Positions 38,771 through 48,123 are shown, counted from the stretch's first letter. The stretch: DNA of 64,000 nucleotides from Candidatus Mediterraneibacter faecavium (GCA_019119995.1 DWVY01000047.1:1-64000), one strand, 5' to 3'. Notes: generated from the sequence alone by a model not told the origin. Made by a program: numbers and translations.

Positions 38771-39779
38771 GCCACTTTTCCTCTTCCGGGCTGAGCACGA
38801 TATCAAGCGCGTCGATCGAGCTCTGCAGCTCTTCTTTATTGGCTGCGCCCACGATCGGATACACGTCAAGTCCTGCGTTCAGGATATATGCCATGGCAAT
38901 CTGCGGGATCGTGCATCCCTTCTTTTCTGCCAGCTCTGCACACCGCTCCAGTCTCGTAAAGTTTTCGTCAAAGCAGAACGAATTTGCGCAGATCGGATCG
39001 ATCTTCTCTGTATGACCGCTCAGCTGGTCTTTCGTAGCCTTGCCCATGAAAAGGAACATCGGATTGAAATCTTCATTTTTCTGAGCTTCGTACAGCTCTC
39101 TTGTGATCCTGCCTGAGAAAAAGCCTCTGGCAAGACTTGAGAAAGAGAATACCGGCATCTGTGTTTTCCTGTACCATTCTCTCGCTTCCGCATTCTTAGG
39201 ACCGCTGATCGACACGTTTCCCGGTCCCCACGGATCCGCCTTGTAATCAGCCAGTGTAAAGTTCGGACTGCTGAAATCAAGGCCGTGCAGTCCGTGTGCA
39301 GCCGCATAATCATTAGCCTCCTGGATCCTCTCATGACGCCAGTTAGACACTCCGAAAGAACGGATGCGTCCTGCCTTATAATGCTCATTAAGCGCTTCCA
39401 TCAGTTTCCCGACCGGATAGCTCTCATCATCTTTATGGATCAGATAGATGTCGATGTAATCGGTCTGCAGCTTTGCCTGCGAATCATAGAGATCTGCGTG
39501 AAGGTCAAAATCATGGACTCTGCTGCGGAACTGATTCGGATGGCATCCTTTCGTAATAACCACCACGTCTTCTCTGTTTCCTCTTGCTTTCATCCATTTT
39601 CCCAGTGTCACTTCGCTGTCGCCGTAAGACTGGGCGGAGTCAAATATATTGACTCCCATCTCAGTCGCCATATCCAGATAACGGAATCCGTCCTCTTCGG
39701 ATCCGTTATACAGATACATCGTACCCATGATCAGGCGGGAAACATCCCTGTCCAGTGTTTTCAGTTTTTTATATCTCAT
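38682..39779 (-). CDS. Aldo/keto reductase with abnormal C-terminal tail
   Basis: NADPH-dependent oxidoreductase with a TIM-barrel. The catalytic set is visible: Asp in FDSAQSYGDSEV, Tyr in the same segment, Lys in VVITKG and His in IYLIHKDDES. About 332 residues up to LSPEEEKWLDLG match the family; the last 30 residues then run through the signal-sequence region of the next gene in another frame and look foreign. ATG 39779 overlaps the VOC gene stop (ATGA); the frame upstream of it is not used. It belongs to the glycoside-use locus. Confidence 0.88.
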   Translation of the reverse strand: MRYKKLKTLDRDVSRLIMGTMYLYNGSEEDGFRYLDMATEMGVNIFDSAQSYGDSEVTLGKWMKARGNREDVVVITKGCHPNQFRSRVHDFDLHADLYDSQAKLQTDYIDIYLIHKDDESYPVGKLMEALNEHYKAGRIRSFGVSNWRHERIQEANDYAAAHGLHGLDFSSPNFTLADYKADPWGPGNVSISGPKNAEAREWYRKTQMPVFSFSSLARGFFSGRITRELYEAQKNEDFNPMFLFMGKATKDQLSGHTEKIDPICANSFCFDENFTRLERCAELAEKKGCTIPQIAMAYILNAGLDVYPIVGAANKEELQSSIDALDIVLSPEEEKWLDLGWNSKVSSCLITIIYMYWMFKKRDYS

Positions 39780-40222
39780 GCTTCTTCTCCTCCCGATACT
39801 TCGATCAGCAGCCCTGCCTCTTTCAAAAGGTCTGCATAAGCCACCAGCGGACGCCCGTCCGGCCACTCTACATTAAGATAAGGCGGCCGTCCGGAGATTT
39901 TCTCCGCCTCGCCTGTGATCGTCTGATAACTGTCTGCCGTGTCAAACTTTACATGATGCAGTCCCGGTCCTTTCTCTCTAAGCCAGTCTGCGTATACGCC
40001 CTCGCCTGTGGGCGTGATCAGCTCAATCTCATAGCCGTCCCCGTGGAACATTGCTGTACGGATTTCCAGTCCATGTCCGCCGTTCACACGCATCTGCGCA
40101 AAAAACTCTCTGGCGTCCTGGATCTCCCACGGTCCTATTCCCAGTGTTTCTTCATATATTTTTACTGCTTTTTCCAAATCTTCCACAACAATTCCAAGAT
40201 GTATGATCTTTCCCAGCTTCAT
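39776..40222 (-). CDS. VOC-superfamily protein (glyoxalase/dioxygenase fold)
   Basis: 148 residues with two beta-alpha-beta-beta-beta units: KLGKIIHLGIVVEDLEKAV at the start and GLHHVKFDTADSY in the middle. Metal-binding His residues typical of the fold are visible at IHLG and LHHVKF, with a Glu in the first half (IELITP) and near the end. The closest known types are methylmalonyl-CoA epimerase-like and sugar-derivative enzymes; the actual reaction is unknown. It overlaps the aldo/keto reductase and follows the glycoside hydrolase by 25 bases, so it is probably part of the same pathway. Confidence 0.8.
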   Translation of the reverse strand: MKLGKIIHLGIVVEDLEKAVKIYEETLGIGPWEIQDAREFFAQMRVNGGHGLEIRTAMFHGDGYEIELITPTGEGVYADWLREKGPGLHHVKFDTADSYQTITGEAEKISGRPPYLNVEWPDGRPLVAYADLLKEAGLLIEVSGGEEA

Positions 40223-40247
40223 TGAATCTTCCTCCCTGTCGCTGAAT

Positions 40248-42839
40248 CTATTTTTCTTTCACCAGACATACTGTTCCGAACATACCGGACGGTTCCATAA
40301 CCGCCCTGTCGGGTCCGAAGATTCCGGGCTTTGTGTTCGCGTCTCTCAGCAGTGTGTTAGCTACTTTGACAGTGATTTCATTTTCTCCGTCTGTCAGCGC
40401 ATCCGTAATATCCATATCATATGGCGGGCAGATCTTCATTCCTGCCGAAGCTCCGTTGACAGTCACTCCCATGCATTCAAATACATACTGTGGACTGAAA
40501 ATATATCTGCTGCCGTCTTTCTTTACATTTACCGTCTTTGTATATTCCATGACCCCGGAGAAATCTCTATATTTTTCGGAAACCGGATGAAGGCTGTCCA
40601 GCTCTTCCGCTTCTGTCCAGCTGCCGCTTCCGGCTGCACACATCCTGAATTTCCAGCCGGCAGAAATATCTTCTGCTTCTGTCACAGTCCCTTTGAAGCA
40701 TTCTTCCGGTTCACACTCCGGTGAGACTGCCAGAACAACCGACTCATACGGCTTCAGCTCCAGACGGATACTATCTCCGCTCTGCTCTGCTTTATGCCAT
40801 TTGTCTGTCATAGCATCATAGAGTCCGTATATCCCCTGCTCCTTCAGCGTCACCTTCGCAGTGATCGTATCGGACAGTGATGTATTGAAGAAGAAATAGA
40901 TATCTTTATCTTTCCTGTAGTGATATACGCTTAAATTTTTGTATTCTTTATCTGTCTGTATGTCACAGACTCCTGATTTTTTCAGTGTGTCCGCCAGTTC
41001 TTCCAACCTTACCGCCGGGTATTTATCCAGTACCTGCGCACTGTATGCCCCGCCGGTCACTTTCTCCGGCTTACGGTTCACAAAGATCACCTGCAGATCC
41101 GGATTTGCAATGATAAATTTAACCGCTTCTTCTGAAATGCACTCTGCTTCCGGAATGATAAGCACTTTCATGCTCCGTCCGTTGACGATCAGGGTGCCGT
41201 TCTCGACTTTTGTACCGTAATAATCGCTGTCCGCAAATACATCCGCCGGGATCACCTCGTAATCGATCTGATGTTCCAGCAGTTCTCTGCCCGGCGCATA
41301 AAACGGCATCGTCTCGCCGGCCCAGTCAGCTTCCGCTTCATAGAGTACAGCCGCCTGAGGCACATTGACTCCTCCGTCAAAGATCCGGCACAGCCTGTCC
41401 GTATATTCCATCAATTTCCCGAAAAACGGAAACTGCGGGTTATTTCCTCTTGCATAGTAATGCGGCGGGCAGTCATCATCCGGATATTCCGCCATAGAAA
41501 ATGCGTGCGGCACAAAACGGTTCACACCCTGGGCAATAAAGCTGTCCACCATCCATTTCATGTTCTTCACGCCCAGGCTCCATCCATAAGCTCCGAAGTT
41601 CTCACAGAGCAGGCGCCCTTTCTTCTTCGGGTCGATGGCGGCTGCAGATGCTCCCAGTTTTCCGATCCCGTAGTGATAGAATGCAGGATCCCAGCGGATA
41701 GCGCCGTTGTGTCTTGTACTGTCCGGATTCCCCGGGATCAGCTGATTACCGATATTGTCGATACCGGCTATATCCTGTCCTGCCATTGCCCGGAAATAGT
41801 GGGCCGCGCCGCTGCCCAGTCTGGAGTGCTGGCCGCCGTCCTCAACAACATGTCCGATATACTCCACGCCGTGCTCCCTGCACCATCTGCCGAGCTGGCC
41901 GCTGAAGTTCTTCGCATACAGTCTGCTTACACAGTCCATATAGTGGAATCTCAGATCACTGTATTCGCCATTTGCATCTTCATACCAGAGATAAGGGATC
42001 TTATTCTTCCATTCATATCCGCACGCTTTTGCAAATATCTCTTCCATCTCCTCGCCCCATGGAAGCGGCATCAGCTTTGTTCCGATCTTGTCATTCATCT
42101 CAAGTCCATTTGTGTTATAGAAACCCGGCTCGTCTGAGAAGAATCCGAGGATCGTCTTTCCGAATTCGTCCTTATATCGCTCATAATGCGGTTCATACAC
42201 ACTCTCGATGAGCACCTGCACGGATTTTTCATCAATATAGTTGATATATTCCGGATTGGAACCAAAATCCGTAGTCACAAAGTTAACATGGATCCTCCAT
42301 GTTCCTGCCGGAATATCCCATGTCAGGATCCCGTCCTGGATATTTTCTGTCAGATCGACCACTTCACCGCTTAAAACTTCGCCTTTCTCTACACGGCATG
42401 CTGTCACACTGACAATCCGTTTTTCATCAAGGACCGGCTTCACCATCGGTTTGCCAAGATCCATCCACGTGATCTGTTTTGTCGTCATCAGATCTACATT
42501 AACCTGTGCAGCCGGAACCGGTCCGGTCAGTTCAGCAAACTGGGAATAAAGATAACGTCTCGCACGCTCCGGATACTTCTTCGGGAGCAGACCATTGGCC
42601 TGCCCCGTCGGAAAATGAGCGTCATCCAGTATCCAGATCTTCAGATCTCTTTTCTTTGCCTCTTCCAGTACGATATCAAGATCGTGCCACCACCCGTCTC
42701 CGGCGAAGTCCGGGTGCGGACGCGCTTCCAGACATACTGCATGGATATTCGACTCGCTGATCTTCTCCAGCTCTGTCCTTAAAACGCTTTCTTCTTCTCC
42801 CCGCATCCAAAGGAACGGGAATATATATCTTTCACTCAT
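40248..42839 (-). CDS. Glycoside hydrolase, GH106-like
   Basis: 863-residue cytoplasmic enzyme (no signal peptide) with an N-terminal TIM-barrel-like catalytic region, including LDDAHFPTGQANG and LGFFSDEPGFY where acidic residues sit at barrel ends, and C-terminal beta-sandwich domains (about 690-860; GVTVNGASAGMKICPPY, VTVNG-type pattern) as in GH2 and GH106. The whole looks like an alpha-L-rhamnosidase-type (GH106) protein, but family assignment from reading alone is tentative. It abuts the GPH symporter gene, so imported glycosides are probably hydrolysed inside the cell. Confidence 0.65.
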   Translation of the reverse strand: MSERYIFPFLWMRGEEESVLRTELEKISESNIHAVCLEARPHPDFAGDGWWHDLDIVLEEAKKRDLKIWILDDAHFPTGQANGLLPKKYPERARRYLYSQFAELTGPVPAAQVNVDLMTTKQITWMDLGKPMVKPVLDEKRIVSVTACRVEKGEVLSGEVVDLTENIQDGILTWDIPAGTWRIHVNFVTTDFGSNPEYINYIDEKSVQVLIESVYEPHYERYKDEFGKTILGFFSDEPGFYNTNGLEMNDKIGTKLMPLPWGEEMEEIFAKACGYEWKNKIPYLWYEDANGEYSDLRFHYMDCVSRLYAKNFSGQLGRWCREHGVEYIGHVVEDGGQHSRLGSGAAHYFRAMAGQDIAGIDNIGNQLIPGNPDSTRHNGAIRWDPAFYHYGIGKLGASAAAIDPKKKGRLLCENFGAYGWSLGVKNMKWMVDSFIAQGVNRFVPHAFSMAEYPDDDCPPHYYARGNNPQFPFFGKLMEYTDRLCRIFDGGVNVPQAAVLYEAEADWAGETMPFYAPGRELLEHQIDYEVIPADVFADSDYYGTKVENGTLIVNGRSMKVLIIPEAECISEEAVKFIIANPDLQVIFVNRKPEKVTGGAYSAQVLDKYPAVRLEELADTLKKSGVCDIQTDKEYKNLSVYHYRKDKDIYFFFNTSLSDTITAKVTLKEQGIYGLYDAMTDKWHKAEQSGDSIRLELKPYESVVLAVSPECEPEECFKGTVTEAEDISAGWKFRMCAAGSGSWTEAEELDSLHPVSEKYRDFSGVMEYTKTVNVKKDGSRYIFSPQYVFECMGVTVNGASAGMKICPPYDMDITDALTDGENEITVKVANTLLRDANTKPGIFGPDRAVMEPSGMFGTVCLVKEK

Positions 42840-44207
42840 TTAAGCTTCCTTTCTTTCCTCGAGTTTCTGTGTCATATCATTGACTGTCTTCTCATCCAGC
42901 TTGTACCAGAACATCGGAATGATCGCGATAATGTTCAGAACGCCGGGAACGACATTTACGATCATATTGATCATTGTAGAAACCGTCTGTGTCTGTTCTA
43001 CATTCGGCGTATAACCGACTGCATACAGAAGCGGGATAGCTACCGCGCCTACGATCGCTGTTCCAAGCTTCACGCTCAGAGACTGGAAGGAAAAGACGAA
43101 TCCCTCGTCACGTACTCCCATCTTGAAGTCTCCATACACAATACAGTCAGCCATCATACCAAAGCAGATACTTGAAGATGATGCGGCAAATCCGATAACA
43201 GCCGTCACAACCATGATCAGCACTGTATTCGTTGCCGGAATAAAGAACAGAAGGATACATCCGATACTCCATGCCATCATCATGATCAGGAACCATCTGA
43301 TCTTGCCGAATTTACGTGTTGCGATCGGCAGGAACAGATTACCGACAAGCTGTGTCAGTGTCAGTGTTGTAAACATAATAGAGATCAGCGTATAGGAATT
43401 CATTACATAAATTACATAGTAGGAAAGAACGGACATTCTTCCGATAACTGCAATACATCCTACAAAGAGAGAGAACAGCAGCATCAGCATATATTTGTTC
43501 TTCGCAACATCTTTCAGCGATTCCATGAGCGGACGCCTCGGGGCAGCTGCCTGCGGCTGTTCTGTCACAACCTGTTCTTTACAGAATTTTGCGCAAAGCC
43601 ATACAAACGGGATCATAACCAGATTGCAGATCAAAACAGAGATAAAAAATCCTTTTGCATTCGGAGCATCGCTCGCACTGAAGAACAGGATCATCGACAT
43701 GATAACCGCTGACATAACAACCTGGATCACACTGCTGCCGACCTGGCTTGCCGTCACATAGTCCATACGTGCCTGAGAGTCTTTAGACAGACGGTTCAGC
43801 AGACTGTTATATGGAACCTGGACTGCCGTATAAGACATACCTGCTCCGATGTAAAGCACCAGGCAGAGGACGACTTTTGCCACACCTTCAACCGGGAATA
43901 CGGTAAATGTAAGGATATTGAACACGGCAAGGAACGGCGGTGCGAACATCAGCCACGGTCTGAATTTGCCCCAGCGGCTTTTCGTTCGATCCACAATGAA
44001 TCCCATCATCGGGTCATTGATCGCATCCCACACACGGGCGATCACCATGATCAGTGAGATCGCGCCCGCAGAAAGTGTCACAATATCTGTATAGAATAAA
44101 TTCAGATAGTTATTGATTATGTACCAGCTTATGTTGGTTCCGACAGAACCCATAGCATAGGAAAAAGCTACACTCTTGTTCGTTTTTGCTATTTGATTGT
44201 TTCCCAT
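42840..44207 (-). CDS. GPH-family sugar:cation symporter (MFS)
   Basis: 455 residues, twelve TM helices, of the glycoside-pentoside-hexuronide:cation symporter family: the early loop WDAINDPMMGFIVDRTKSRWGKFRP (cited as the region at about 60-85) carries the NDP and RWGKFRP motifs. It should import a glycoside with Na+ or H+. It is the first gene of the transporter-hydrolase-VOC-AKR unit and is preceded by an AraC regulator on the same strand. Confidence 0.93.
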   Translation of the reverse strand: MGNNQIAKTNKSVAFSYAMGSVGTNISWYIINNYLNLFYTDIVTLSAGAISLIMVIARVWDAINDPMMGFIVDRTKSRWGKFRPWLMFAPPFLAVFNILTFTVFPVEGVAKVVLCLVLYIGAGMSYTAVQVPYNSLLNRLSKDSQARMDYVTASQVGSSVIQVVMSAVIMSMILFFSASDAPNAKGFFISVLICNLVMIPFVWLCAKFCKEQVVTEQPQAAAPRRPLMESLKDVAKNKYMLMLLFSLFVGCIAVIGRMSVLSYYVIYVMNSYTLISIMFTTLTLTQLVGNLFLPIATRKFGKIRWFLIMMMAWSIGCILLFFIPATNTVLIMVVTAVIGFAASSSSICFGMMADCIVYGDFKMGVRDEGFVFSFQSLSVKLGTAIVGAVAIPLLYAVGYTPNVEQTQTVSTMINMIVNVVPGVLNIIAIIPMFWYKLDEKTVNDMTQKLEERKEA

Positions 44208-44239
44208 CTCATTACACCTTTCATTCTTTTTCTATTTGT

Positions 44240-44251
44240 AATACGCGTATT
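44240..44251. promoter_or_regulatory. Palindrome upstream of the symporter gene
   Basis: AATACGCGTATT is a perfect 12-base palindrome 33 bases before the symporter ATG, downstream of a possible -10 (TATACT on the minus strand). It could be an operator for a repressor or the AraC protein. No strong -35 is seen, as expected for an activator-dependent promoter. Confidence 0.4.
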
Positions 44252-44338
44252 CTTAAGATAGGAAAAGTATAACAACAGAAGGAAGGAAATGATTGTATAT
44301 TTTTTATTAGATATACAGTATATTTTTGATAAATAAAA

Positions 44339-44377
44339 AATGTTTCAAAAGCAGTATATTTACTGTTTTGAAACATT
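44339..44377 (-). terminator. Terminator after the araC-type gene
   Basis: Arms AATGTTTCAAAAGCAGTA and TACTGTTTTGAAACATT (one bulged base) with a short loop; on the minus strand a TTTTTT-rich tract follows. It separates the regulator from the symporter operon. Confidence 0.8.
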
Positions 44378-44388
44378 TATTTCTGATT

Positions 44389-45456
44389 TTAAGTATATTT
44401 TTTACCTGATTTTATTTCATTTCGGTATTCTTTTGGAGAAGCTCCGTACTTACTCCGGAATTTTTTACTCAGGTGGCTTGAATCAAAGCAGCCCACCTCC
44501 TGACTGATCTCCCCGATCGTCTTGTCCGTATTTTCCAGCATTTCTTTTGCGTGCTCAAGACGCAGGTCATTCACGATCTCATTGAATGTCCTTCCGGTAT
44601 GCGTCTTCAGCATCCTGCTGACATAGGATTCATTGTAGCAGAAAAACTCCGACAGTCCGTGCAGCGTCACATGATTATAATTCGTTGCGATATACCCGAG
44701 CATAGCCACAATATGATGGTCTGTCTTCGCGCTGGCATACCCCGGCACAACAGCCATCATCTCATAACTGCGGATCAGATAGAGAAAAAGGAGCCTTGCA
44801 TACAGGACAATACATTCCTCATATGCATATTTCCCGCCGATACGTTCCTGATACATTGCAAGCCAAATAGCCCGGATCCGTGCATCATCTCCTGTAGGGA
44901 AAATAATAAACGGACTGACTGCCTTGTCATACAGGACACGTTTGAAAAAGTCAGAGAGGAGATTTCTCTCCCGCAGCATCTCAAGGAAAAACCGCTCAAA
45001 GTTTTCCCTGTTCAGAATCAGATTCATGATCACGTCATCGTCACTCACCGACACGATCGTGTGCATCGTGTCCGGGGCAAGGAAACAGAAATCTCCCTGC
45101 TTCATCTCGATCGATGTATTCTCTATATAATTAATGCAGGAACCGCTGTATACATAGACGATCTCAAAAAAGGTGTGATTATGGATCAGAGGATAGGAAT
45201 ATCTGCCGTTGAGGTTCATATCAACCCCGTCGCGGTCAGCAAACACGCCCTGCTTATCTAAAGTCATGCCATAGCCGGACGACGTCGTAGTCCGGTAAAA
45301 CTCCCTCACATCCGGGAACTCCGGATGCTCCTCCATAAGCTGCCCGTACTGATCGAAATTCAGAGGAGACGTCAGGATCTTCCTTCCGGAAGAGAGGTAA
45401 AAGGTTTTCATCATTTTTTCATGTTCCGTAAGTTTAAAAAGATTATGATTTTCCAT
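44389..45456 (-). CDS. AraC-family transcriptional regulator
   Basis: About 355 residues. The N-terminal half is a cupin-type sensor domain (YPLIHNHTFFEIVYVYSG and the FLAPDTMHTI motif), and the C-terminal 100 residues hold two helix-turn-helix motifs (FFCYNESYVSRMLKTHTG and the IGEISQEVGCFDSSHLSKKF region). It probably senses a sugar and activates the adjacent symporter-hydrolase operon. The frame opens at 45564, but ATG 45456 has a GGAG site and starts MENHNLFKL. A terminator separates it from its likely target. Confidence 0.9.
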   Translation of the reverse strand: MENHNLFKLTEHEKMMKTFYLSSGRKILTSPLNFDQYGQLMEEHPEFPDVREFYRTTTSSGYGMTLDKQGVFADRDGVDMNLNGRYSYPLIHNHTFFEIVYVYSGSCINYIENTSIEMKQGDFCFLAPDTMHTIVSVSDDDVIMNLILNRENFERFFLEMLRERNLLSDFFKRVLYDKAVSPFIIFPTGDDARIRAIWLAMYQERIGGKYAYEECIVLYARLLFLYLIRSYEMMAVVPGYASAKTDHHIVAMLGYIATNYNHVTLHGLSEFFCYNESYVSRMLKTHTGRTFNEIVNDLRLEHAKEMLENTDKTIGEISQEVGCFDSSHLSKKFRSKYGASPKEYRNEIKSGKKYT

Positions 45457-45585
45457 GAGAGCATCTCCGCTTATATTATTTGTTATTTCCCGGCAATAAA
45501 TAAATCTTATTCGACTGCAGTTAACGTGAGCAGCCATATTGGTGTTCCTGATATCGCTGGGCATCCTCTACGATCGCTGTTCTGA

Positions 45586-47343
45586 TCATTTTTCTTCTGC
45601 ACACCTCCCGATCAGCACTTCCTTCCCCTGAAATGCAAATCCATATTTTCTTATCTTATCAGCAGGAAATCCCTTTTTCGCTAACACAGTATCATATTTT
45701 TTATCATCGATCTGTCTGAGCGCCGATTGCACTGTGGCCGACAGATCTTTTTCATCCTCAGGATCTCTCACCTTGAATTCCATGATATAAGCGTTGTCTT
45801 TCCGGTCATATGGCTCCAGTATCACATCATACCTGCCGAATCCGCTTTCCCTGTTAGACGTAATGCTGTATCTGCCCTCAAGTTCCACGATAAGCCCCAG
45901 CACAAAACCATGGTAAAAGCAGACGCTTGAGTTTGGTCCTTTCAAACTCTTAGCGGTCGCTTTCACAGCGAGCAAGCGCTCGGGTTCTGTTTCCCGTGAA
46001 GGTTTTCTTCCTGTATCAAAGAAACTGAACGTAGTCAGTGCCACACGATTCATGTATACATTCATCGCCCTGAGATCTTCCTGCAGCAGCGCCCGGACAA
46101 AATCATTATATCCGCTGTCATAGTCAGCGAACCAGCCGTGAATCATGTTCTCAAACATGATCCTTACTTCCCTGTTTGTCAGCGACAGACTGTATATTGT
46201 GCGCCCTGTCCGCATAAGGAATTCCGTTTTTACGACTTTTAAATATCCGCTTGCCAAAAACAGGCTCCAGACTGCACTTTCCCGCTCGGCAAGCTGATCG
46301 TAAATGATCTGTTCATCCAACTGGGTTTCGATCGCTTTTCCTCTGAGCAGATTCTCGAAATCCGTCTTGATATCTTTACTTCCCCGCTGTATCAGCTCGT
46401 CCGCAAGATGATTCGAACTCGTATTTGCCCAGTATGTCTGAAATCTGCCCGTATCCAGAAAATTAATGATAGACCATGGATTATAAATATCCGTCATACT
46501 GCCGAATGTAAAGCCGTCATACCAGTTTTTCACTTCCTGTTTCTGATCCGGCATTCCGTATTCTTCCAGTGCCGAAAACACTTCCTCTTCCGTAAATCCG
46601 AAACAGTCCGCATATTCTTCTGACGTCGTGGTCACGACTTTCAGATTATTCAAGTCGGAAAATATCGACTCCTTACTGATTCTTGTAATCCCTGTAAGGA
46701 TTGCACGCTCCAGATATGGATTATTTTTAAATGTGGCATTGAAAAGACTCCTTGTAAAAGTTACAAGTTCGTCCCAATATCCTCCTGTATAAGCCTCAAG
46801 CATAGGAGTGTCATATTCATCCAGAAGAATGATCGTTTTCTTCCCGTAATATTTATATAGATACCCGCTGAGCCTTCTGAGAGAAATCGAAATTTCCGAG
46901 TCAGACATATCCGAAGACACTTTATAAAAGTACTCCTTTTCCCTCTCATTGAGCAGTTCTCCGCGGGCAAGGAAATCAAAGTGATTATACAGATCCACAA
47001 TACTCTCGCATATTTTATTTCTCACTTCCTGATAAGAATTTTCTTTAATATCAGAGAAACTGAGCATAATTACAGGATATGTTCCCTGCAGCGTTCTGTA
47101 TTCCGGGTTATTCCAGACTTCAAGTGACTCAAACAGTGATCCATCTGCACGCTCAACTGAAAAGAAGTTTTCCACCGTGCTCATCATCAGCGTTTTGCCA
47201 AACCGCCTCGGTCTGGTGATCAAAGTTACTTCGTCTTTTGAGTTCCACCACTCCGGAATAAATTTGGTCTTATCTATATAAAATGTATCCAGATCCCTGA
47301 TCTTTTTAAAATCCTGAAGTCCGATACCGACTGCCTTTGGCAT
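45586..47343 (-). CDS. AAA-ATPase-like protein with PD-(D/E)XK nuclease-like domain
   Basis: About 585 residues. The N-terminal AAA-ATPase-like domain has a Walker A-like TRPRRFGKTLMMS (residues 40-52) and Walker B IILLDEYDTPML (about 175). The C-terminal part (about 480-585; GRYDVILEP and AYIMEFKV) matches the PD-(D/E)XK core (D, then ExK). Such proteins are abundant in gut Bacillota and Bacteroidota; their function is not settled. ATG 47343 follows GGAGG. Base use is more AT-rich than in housekeeping neighbours, consistent with mobile or accessory DNA. Confidence 0.85.
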   Translation of the reverse strand: MPKAVGIGLQDFKKIRDLDTFYIDKTKFIPEWWNSKDEVTLITRPRRFGKTLMMSTVENFFSVERADGSLFESLEVWNNPEYRTLQGTYPVIMLSFSDIKENSYQEVRNKICESIVDLYNHFDFLARGELLNEREKEYFYKVSSDMSDSEISISLRRLSGYLYKYYGKKTIILLDEYDTPMLEAYTGGYWDELVTFTRSLFNATFKNNPYLERAILTGITRISKESIFSDLNNLKVVTTTSEEYADCFGFTEEEVFSALEEYGMPDQKQEVKNWYDGFTFGSMTDIYNPWSIINFLDTGRFQTYWANTSSNHLADELIQRGSKDIKTDFENLLRGKAIETQLDEQIIYDQLAERESAVWSLFLASGYLKVVKTEFLMRTGRTIYSLSLTNREVRIMFENMIHGWFADYDSGYNDFVRALLQEDLRAMNVYMNRVALTTFSFFDTGRKPSRETEPERLLAVKATAKSLKGPNSSVCFYHGFVLGLIVELEGRYSITSNRESGFGRYDVILEPYDRKDNAYIMEFKVRDPEDEKDLSATVQSALRQIDDKKYDTVLAKKGFPADKIRKYGFAFQGKEVLIGRCAEEK

Positions 47344-47407
47344 ATGGGGCGCCTCCTTTTCGAAACAATTAATCCTCCTCATTATACCCTAAAACCGGAG
47401 TCGGGTA

Positions 47408-47443
47408 CAGCCTATTTATCGTACTTCCGGATCAGTTCCTCGA
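47408..47443. repeat. Left copy of a 36-bp direct repeat (XRE gene remnant)
   Basis: Matches 48088-48123 with one difference. On the minus strand it reads as the last codons of an XRE regulator (EELIRKYDK, stop), as at the true XRE gene (EELIREYDK, stop). The two copies flank the small-gene module. Confidence 0.9.
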
Positions 47444-47467
47444 GCGACGAGTTTTTCGATATTTTTG

Positions 47468-47495
47468 TTGACTTGTTAATATGTTTTATTATAAT
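47468..47495 (+). promoter_or_regulatory. Promoter of the DUF4160 module
   Basis: TTGACT (47468-47473) and a perfect TATAAT (47490-47495) are 16 bases apart, about 50 bases before the first small gene. Confidence 0.8.
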
Positions 47496-47543
47496 AGGGA
47501 TTAAAGAGAGATGTTTGTGTGTCTTGAAAGGATGATATGAATC

Positions 47544-47816
47544 ATGATGTATCCATATTTAACGCTTAATGACGATACCGAAATTACTCATTCTGAAATG
47601 TTGCCGGACGGTCGTGTTAAAGTCTATATTGAAACCCCGGATCTGAAAGACGGGTTTCACAATGCGACTTGCTTTTTGCCGGAATATGAATGGTCTGATA
47701 TCAATGGCTACTCAGAAAATGAGATGAACTATTTTAAGAAACTAATCCGTGATAATGCACATCTTATCATGGAATTTTCACAGGAGGGAGGATTCTCAGA
47801 TGCCGCAAATCTTTAG
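47544..47816 (+). CDS. Hypothetical protein, partner of DUF4160
   Basis: 90-residue acidic, soluble protein of no recognised family (a central part contains CFLPEYEWSDINGYSENEM). It overlaps the DUF4160 gene by 17 bases and shares its promoter, so the two act together; such pairs recur as small two-gene modules in bacteria and have been suspected to be toxin-antitoxin-like, which is unproven. A second ATG follows immediately and either may be used. The ORF is AT-richer than the surroundings. Confidence 0.7.
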   Translation: MMYPYLTLNDDTEITHSEMLPDGRVKVYIETPDLKDGFHNATCFLPEYEWSDINGYSENEMNYFKKLIRDNAHLIMEFSQEGGFSDAANL

Positions 47817-48078
47817 AATTGGCTCGTATATCGTCTACTTCTGGTCTAACGAAAATGATCCTCTTGAGCCTGTACATGTTCATATCGCAGAAGGTCGTGC
47901 ATCGGCGAATGCTACAAAAATCTGGATAACCAGTACCGGTAAAGCACTGCTGTGTAATAATAACTCTAAAATACCACAAAAAGAACTTCGTAAGATGGTA
48001 AGGATCATCGAAGCAAACAGTGCTTTGATATTAGATAAATGGTATTCTCAGTTTGGAGAAATGCGATATTATCTTTAA
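47800..48078 (+). CDS. DUF4160-domain protein
   Basis: 92-residue protein with the DUF4160 pattern: MPQIFRIGSYIVYFWSNE, then a PVHVHIAEG motif, the conserved KIWI segment and a C-terminal helical part. Its biochemical role is unknown. ATG 47800 has GGAGG upstream; the frame before it is antisense to nothing but contains no ribosome site. It closes a two-gene unit lying between direct repeats. Confidence 0.8.
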   Translation: MPQIFRIGSYIVYFWSNENDPLEPVHVHIAEGRASANATKIWITSTGKALLCNNNSKIPQKELRKMVRIIEANSALILDKWYSQFGEMRYYL

Positions 48079-48087
48079 CATGTAATC

Positions 48088-48123
48088 CAGCCTATTTATC
48101 GTACTCCCGGATCAGTTCCTCGA
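48088..48123. repeat. Right copy of the 36-bp direct repeat (end of the XRE gene)
   Basis: This copy is the genuine 3' end of the XRE regulator gene plus 4 bases. See the left copy at 47408-47443. Confidence 0.9.
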
